Assembly: GCA_947488615.1 (NCBI GenBank)
Contig: CANKZU010000009.1
Location: forward strand, 62,001 to 126,000
Origin: an uncultured Aurantimonas sp.
GTDB lineage: Bacteria > Pseudomonadota > Alphaproteobacteria > Rhizobiales > Rhizobiaceae
DNA: 64,000 bases
Reading direction: 5' to 3'
How positions within the stretch are numbered: position 1 is the first letter of the stretch; every line of letters starts with the position of its first letter. A program made the translations under genes and the position numbers. Shown here one piece after another: positions 59,865-64,000 of this stretch. The notes beneath the pieces are model-generated. The model had not been told where the DNA came from and made no database searches. It saw only the letters and a list, made by a program, of their open reading frames with translations.

Positions 59865-60812
59865 ATGCGACCGTCATTTCTGCTCGCGTCACTACTCCTG
59901 CTGATAACAACCTCGAACTCTGCCGAATCTTTTCCGGTGACGGTCAAGAGCTGCAATCGCGACGTGACGTTCGATTCGGCACCGACCCGCGCGGTCTCTA
60001 ACGACGTCAATTTGACAGAGATGATGCTGGCGCTTGGGCTTGAAGATCACATGGTCGGCTTCACCGGGGTCTCCGGGTGGAAGACGCTTTCCGAAGGTTT
60101 GCGGGCGGGCATTGGCGAACTCCCGGAACTCTCGCCTGACTATCCAACCAAAGAGGTACTGCTCGGTGCTGACGCCGACTTCTACTTCGCGGGATGGAAT
60201 TATGGCCTTCGGGTGGGAGGCGAAGTGACGCCCGCGACGCTCGCCGGGTTCGGCATCCAGGTCTACGAGCTGACCGAGAGCTGCATCCACCTTATGAGCA
60301 GGCCGAAAGCGTCGTTTGATGATTTGTACAATGACCTGATCAACCTCGGCACGATCTTCAACGTTCAGGACCGCGCCGAAGCGCTCGTCGCGGGCTACCA
60401 GCAGGAACTGCGCGACATCCGGGCGACGCTCACCTCAACCGAGTCGCCGGTCAAGGTTTTCGTCTACGATTCCGGCGAGGACAAACCGTTTACGGCGGGC
60501 CGCTATGGCTTTCCCACCGCCATGATCGAGGCGGCTGGCGGCACCAATGTCGTCGACGACGTGGAATCAAGCTGGGTCGAGATCGGGTGGGAGCCCGTGA
60601 TCGAGCGCGATCCCGATATCGTGATCGTCGTCAATTACGGCCAGGTGACGGCCGAACAGAAAATCGCGTTCATGCGGTCAAACCCAGCGTTCAAGGACCT
60701 CTCCGCGGTCATGAACAACCGCTTCGTCGTACTCGACTATGTCGAGGCGACTCCCGGACCGCGTAACATCGATGCAGTCAAACGGCTGGCCGCATCATTT
60801 TACCCGCAATGA
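59865..60812 (+). CDS. btuF: Periplasmic corrinoid/metal-chelate binding protein (BtuF-like)
   Basis: A 315-residue class III binding protein (PF01497). The N-terminus SFLLASLLLLITTSNSAES is a Sec signal peptide. The two lobes start TFDSAPTRAVSNDVNLTEMM and VFVYDSGEDKPFTAGRYGFP and are joined by a long helix; VIERDPDIVIVVNYG and NNRFVVLDYVEATPGPR close the second lobe. Between the ATPase (22 bases) and permease (four-base overlap). Its ligand is inferred from the riboswitch as a corrinoid; an iron chelate is the alternative. Confidence 0.88.
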   Translation: MRPSFLLASLLLLITTSNSAESFPVTVKSCNRDVTFDSAPTRAVSNDVNLTEMMLALGLEDHMVGFTGVSGWKTLSEGLRAGIGELPELSPDYPTKEVLLGADADFYFAGWNYGLRVGGEVTPATLAGFGIQVYELTESCIHLMSRPKASFDDLYNDLINLGTIFNVQDRAEALVAGYQQELRDIRATLTSTESPVKVFVYDSGEDKPFTAGRYGFPTAMIEAAGGTNVVDDVESSWVEIGWEPVIERDPDIVIVVNYGQVTAEQKIAFMRSNPAFKDLSAVMNNRFVVLDYVEATPGPRNIDAVKRLAASFYPQ

Positions 60813-61867
60813 GCCGCAGGCACATCGCCGTTAGCCCGCGCCGTATTCTTTCCTGCCAGACGCCAGCGCTTGTCGTCGGGCTGTCGCTTGTCCTCGTGGC
60901 CGTGATCCTGATTGCGGTTGGCGTGGGCGCGGTGCCAGTGCCGCTGGAAACCGTCTGGGGCATCATTGCCAATAAGCTGATGCCAGGAACCGTCGAGGCG
61001 GATTGGTCTTCCGGGCGGGAGAACATCGTATGGGAGGTGCGCCTGCCGCGCACCATCCTCGGCGCCATCGTCGGGGCTTCGCTCGCTCTCATCGGAGGCG
61101 CGTTGCAGGCGGTGACCCGTAACCCCTTGGCCGACCCGCATCTGCTCGGCGTATCCTCAGGTGCGGCATTCGGGGCGATTCTCGTCCTGCTGCACACCGG
61201 CAAGTTTCTCGGGCTGGTCACGGTGCCGCTTTTCGCCTTCGGTGGCGCGTTGGCGGCGACTTTCCTCGTCGTCGCCATCGCCCAACTCGCGGAGGCGCAA
61301 AGTGCCGGCAGATTAATCCTAGCCGGTGTGGCCGTTTCCTTCGTGATCACCGCTGGAGGCAGCCTCCTGATCTTCCTCGGCGACCCGCGCGCAACGCACA
61401 CAGTGGTCTTCTGGATGCTGGGCGGGCTCGGCCTCGCGCAATGGGCGCAGCTACCCTTTTCGCTTACCGCCTTGTTCGCCTGCGGCACCTATTTCATCGC
61501 CAATGCGCGCAACCTCAACGCCATGACCCTGGGCGATGAAAGCGCCACGACGCTCGGCCTTTCTGCCCAGCGCTTTCGGCTCATCGTTTTTGTCGTCTGT
61601 GCCCTGCTGACCGGCTCGGCCGTCGCTTTTTCAGGCGTCATCGGATTCGTCGGGCTGATGATTCCCCATATCGTCCGCATGGCGGTCGGCGGCGACTATC
61701 GTCGTTTGCTGCCGCTTTCGGCATTGACGGGCGCCATCTTCCTCGTCCTAGCCGACATAGCCGCACGTACATTGATGCCGCCGCAGGATATGCCGATCGG
61801 CGTGCTGACAGGACTCGTTGGGGGCCTGTTCTTCCTCATTCTCATGCGCCGCAAGGGCGGCGTTTAG
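60809..61867 (+). CDS. btuC: ABC transporter permease, BtuC/FecD-like
   Basis: A 352-residue FecCD-type permease with about ten membrane segments: LVVGLSLVLVAVILIAVGVG, REVRLPRTILGAIVGASLAL-like region, GALQAVTRNPLADPHLLGVS, GFVGLMIPHIVRMAVGGDYR and LTGLVGGLFFLILMRRKGG. The RLPRTI and NPLADPHLLG motifs are family hallmarks. Its ATG overlaps the binding-protein stop. A short GCGGA/TCCGC hairpin follows the stop but lacks a T-run. Confidence 0.92.
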   Translation: MSRRHIAVSPRRILSCQTPALVVGLSLVLVAVILIAVGVGAVPVPLETVWGIIANKLMPGTVEADWSSGRENIVWEVRLPRTILGAIVGASLALIGGALQAVTRNPLADPHLLGVSSGAAFGAILVLLHTGKFLGLVTVPLFAFGGALAATFLVVAIAQLAEAQSAGRLILAGVAVSFVITAGGSLLIFLGDPRATHTVVFWMLGGLGLAQWAQLPFSLTALFACGTYFIANARNLNAMTLGDESATTLGLSAQRFRLIVFVVCALLTGSAVAFSGVIGFVGLMIPHIVRMAVGGDYRRLLPLSALTGAIFLVLADIAARTLMPPQDMPIGVLTGLVGGLFFLILMRRKGGV

Positions 61868-61968
61868 CGGATATTCTTGTCCGCTTGGGGCCGGTTGGGA
61901 CAGTTCCATTGCCGCCGACAACGAACGCTTCCGCCCAATCCAGCCGCCAATCGCCCTTCCTGACGCCG

Positions 61969-62793
61969 CTATCCCCCACCCTCGCGCTGGCCGCGGCGGC
62001 GGGCCTGAACGATCTCGGCGAGGATCGACAGGGCGATCTCCTCCGGCGTGATCGCTCCCAGATCGAGGCCCGCCGGCGCCTTGACCCGGGCGAGCGCCAC
62101 AGGGTCGGCACCCTCGACGCTCAGCGTCTGGCGCAGCGCCGTCATCTTGCGCCGGCTGCCGACGAAGGCGTGGGTGTCGGCCGCGATCCCCAGCGCGGCT
62201 GTCAGCGCCGCCTTGTCGCCCCGCCCTTGCGTCGAGACGACGACGAAGCGCCGGGCCTCTTGCAGGCCGTCGACCGCAAAGCCGTCGATGACGCGGTCGG
62301 CGTCCGGCGTGCCGGGCCGATCGTTCGCCGGGGCCGCAAGGGTGACGTGGAAGCCAAGCGGGCGGGCCTGGCTCGCCAGCGCCATCGCGACGGGACTGGC
62401 GCCAAGGATCACCAACGAGGGCTGCGGCAGGACCGGCTCGATGAAGATGTCCATGGTGCCCTCGCTCGGGCACATGTTCCTGGCGAAGCGCACGCCCTCG
62501 CGGCTGTCGCCGGGGCTAACGCCGAGTTCGGCGAGGAGGTTTTCCGGCTGCACCGAGACCAGCCGCGCCACCCCGTCGGCGAGCGCCTCGCGCGCCGCCG
62601 TCAACACCGCGCCGCGGGCGCAACCGCCGCCGATCCAGCCGGCCGCGATGGTGCCGTCCGCACGAATCACCGCCTTGGCACCGGCCTTGGCGGCGGTCAC
62701 CGAAACGGTCCGCACGACGGTCGCCAGAACGAAGGCTTCCTCGGCCGCCTTCAGCCGGGATATCAGGTCGATCACGTCGACATGGGCGGTCAT
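61969..62793 (-). CDS. XdhC/CoxI family protein
   Basis: A 274-residue protein of the XdhC family. The N-terminal part has VLATVVRTVSVTAAKAGAKA and GWIGGGCARGAVLTAA; the Rossmann part has LVILGASPVAMALASQARPL and FVVVSTQGRGDKAALTAAL, ending HAFVGSRRKMTALRQTLS. XdhC proteins insert or sulfurate the molybdenum cofactor for xanthine-dehydrogenase or CO-dehydrogenase-like enzymes. Converges on the permease gene and is 13 bases past the CoxE-like gene, so the pair probably matures a molybdenum hydroxylase encoded to the right of the window. Confidence 0.88.
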   Translation of the reverse strand: MTAHVDVIDLISRLKAAEEAFVLATVVRTVSVTAAKAGAKAVIRADGTIAAGWIGGGCARGAVLTAAREALADGVARLVSVQPENLLAELGVSPGDSREGVRFARNMCPSEGTMDIFIEPVLPQPSLVILGASPVAMALASQARPLGFHVTLAAPANDRPGTPDADRVIDGFAVDGLQEARRFVVVSTQGRGDKAALTAALGIAADTHAFVGSRRKMTALRQTLSVEGADPVALARVKAPAGLDLGAITPEEIALSILAEIVQARRRGQREGGG

Positions 62794-62806
62794 CGCAAGG
62801 GGTCCG

Positions 62807-63988
62807 TCACAGTTTCGCCAGATAGGGTTCGAGGTCGGCAAGGCTTTGCAGCGTATGCGCCGGGGCATAGAGATCGACATGGGGCAGCGCCGCCTTGATG
62901 CCGGCGGCCTCCGCGGCGTAGCCCTCCCAGCCGATCATCGGGTTCAGCCAGACGATCCGGCGGCAGCGCCGGGCAAGCCGCGCCATCTCGCGGCCGAGCA
63001 GCGCCGCGTCGCCGGTCTCGTAGCCGTCGGAAACGATCATGACGCAGGTCCGCGAATGGATCACCCGCGCCGCGTGCCAGCGGTTGAAGGTCTGAAGGCT
63101 CTCGCCGATCCGCGTGCCGCCGCCGGCGCCTTGCGCCATCATCGACAGGCGGTCGAGCGCGCGGACGGGGTTCTTCTCCTTCATCGCGTCGGAGACATGG
63201 GCAAGCCTCGTGTGGAACAGGAATGCGTCGGCCTCGCGGAACTCGTCCAGAACGCCGTGGATGAAGCGGAGAAAGACGCCGGTGTAGAGGCTCATCGAGC
63301 CCGACGCGTCGAGCAGCATGACCAGCCGCAGCGGTTTCTCCTTGCGGCGGCGCTTCACCAGGGTGATCGGCACGCCGCCATGGCTGATATTGCGGTGGAT
63401 AGTGCGGCGAAGGTCGAGGCGGTAGCCGCGGCGGCGGGCGAGATCGCGGCGGGTGAGCCGCGTGCGCATGGTTCGCGCCAACCGCGCGGCGATGTCATGG
63501 GCCGCCGCGATCTGCGCCGGATCGGCGATCTTGCGAAAATCGGTTTCGGCAAGATTGTCGGCCCGCGACGCGCCTTCCATGCGGCCGACACCGTCGCGGT
63601 CCTCGCCGGGCTCGTCGCCGGCCGGCATCTGGTCCGGCGCCGTGTCGCCGCCGCAATTGGCGGCGTCGTTGCGCAGATTCTTGAGCGACGGGCTGTTGGC
63701 CGCCCTGGTCGAACCGGTGATCGCCGAGCGCGAGCGCACCCGCTTGCCGAGCCAGAAGGCATCGAACAGGCCGTCGAAGACCTCCCAGTCGGCCTTGCGC
63801 GCCGCAAACAGATGTTTGAAGGTCGCCCGCAGCAGGCCCGGCCGATCGCCATAGCCGGACGCCAGCAGCATCGCCGCATCCTGGCCCTCGCTGAGGCCGA
63901 CGGCAAAGGCATTGTCACGCAGGGTGCGCAGAAACGCCGCGAGCCTGTCGGCGACGCGCGCTGCCGCCATGTCGGGCTCCTCCGGCAC
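62807..63988 (-). CDS. CoxE-like VWA domain protein
   Basis: A 393-residue protein. Residues ~1-220 are the helical CoxE region (AAFLRTLRDNAFAVGLSEGQ, RTMRTRLTRRDLARRRGYRL). The von Willebrand A domain follows, with the metal-binding MIDAS motif VMLLDASGSMSLYTG (about 236-250), GGGTRIGESLQTFNRW and MIVSDGYETGD. CoxE works with the CoxD AAA+ ATPase to mature CO-dehydrogenase-type enzymes. The start ATG 63988 (or 63970) is 12 bases from the window edge; a coxD-like gene may lie just beyond. Coupled to XdhC. Confidence 0.88.
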   Translation of the reverse strand: MPEEPDMAAARVADRLAAFLRTLRDNAFAVGLSEGQDAAMLLASGYGDRPGLLRATFKHLFAARKADWEVFDGLFDAFWLGKRVRSRSAITGSTRAANSPSLKNLRNDAANCGGDTAPDQMPAGDEPGEDRDGVGRMEGASRADNLAETDFRKIADPAQIAAAHDIAARLARTMRTRLTRRDLARRRGYRLDLRRTIHRNISHGGVPITLVKRRRKEKPLRLVMLLDASGSMSLYTGVFLRFIHGVLDEFREADAFLFHTRLAHVSDAMKEKNPVRALDRLSMMAQGAGGGTRIGESLQTFNRWHAARVIHSRTCVMIVSDGYETGDAALLGREMARLARRCRRIVWLNPMIGWEGYAAEAAGIKAALPHVDLYAPAHTLQSLADLEPYLAKL

Positions 63989-64000
63989 AAGGGTCGGCGC

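Overview
The window reads as high-GC alphaproteobacterial DNA, and the gene families look like Hyphomicrobiales (Rhizobiales) or a close relative. The genus cannot be read from the sequence. It holds two unlike halves joined at about 39.23-39.28 kb.

Left half (1-39,275): the right-hand part of an integrative and conjugative element (ICE). Almost every gene is on the minus strand and many are coupled by ATGA or TGATG overlaps. From the left edge it carries transfer and maintenance genes: a lytic transglycosylase (cut by the window edge), two DUF736 genes, a TraF-type signal peptidase, DUF2840, a ribbon-helix-helix protein, ParA and the replication initiator RepA, with a likely oriV inside the 3' end of repA. 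Next comes a control block: an AlpA-like helix-turn-helix protein, a split DUF6499/DUF2285 gene that looks like FseA made by +1 frameshifting, a QseM-like DUF2285 protein and an XRE regulator whose start codon lies in a perfect 20-bp palindrome. The ICE core follows: a DUF2493 protein, a toprim protein, a 1431-residue methylase/strawberry-notch helicase, several small DUF genes, ParB, a RadC-like protein and ArdC. ArdC, ParB and the helicase share a structured leader next to their start codons. Cargo then fills 21.3-37.8 kb: a Gabija-like pair, a HipB/HipA pair, and a large defence operon (C5 methyltransferase, MORC-type GHKL ATPase, Z1 ATPase, DUF4420 nuclease, AIPR, Mrr-like nuclease) with a divergent vsr. 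A tyrosine integrase closes the element, beside a 45-nt 3' fragment of a tRNA-Arg(CCG) gene that marks the attachment site.

Right half (39,305-64,000): chromosomal metabolism. A TctCBA carboxylate transporter operon with an LVIVD protein, aldo/keto reductase, alpha/beta hydrolase, FAH-family hydrolase and TauE/SafE exporter is read away from a divergent FadR-type GntR regulator. A second operon holds an N-formylglutamate amidohydrolase-like protein, a TRAP transporter, a PuuA-like glutamine synthetase, an aldehyde dehydrogenase, an iron alcohol dehydrogenase and an aminotransferase. It is divergent from an RpiR regulator with a clear palindromic operator and suggests amino-alcohol or amine catabolism through gamma-glutamyl intermediates. 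A cobalamin riboswitch then precedes a BtuDFC-like ABC transporter, followed by XdhC and a CoxE-like VWA protein on the opposite strand.

Points most worth checking: the FseA frameshift site, the oriV inside repA, the covarying leader upstream of ardC, parB and the helicase gene, and the composition of the MORC/Z1/AIPR defence operon.
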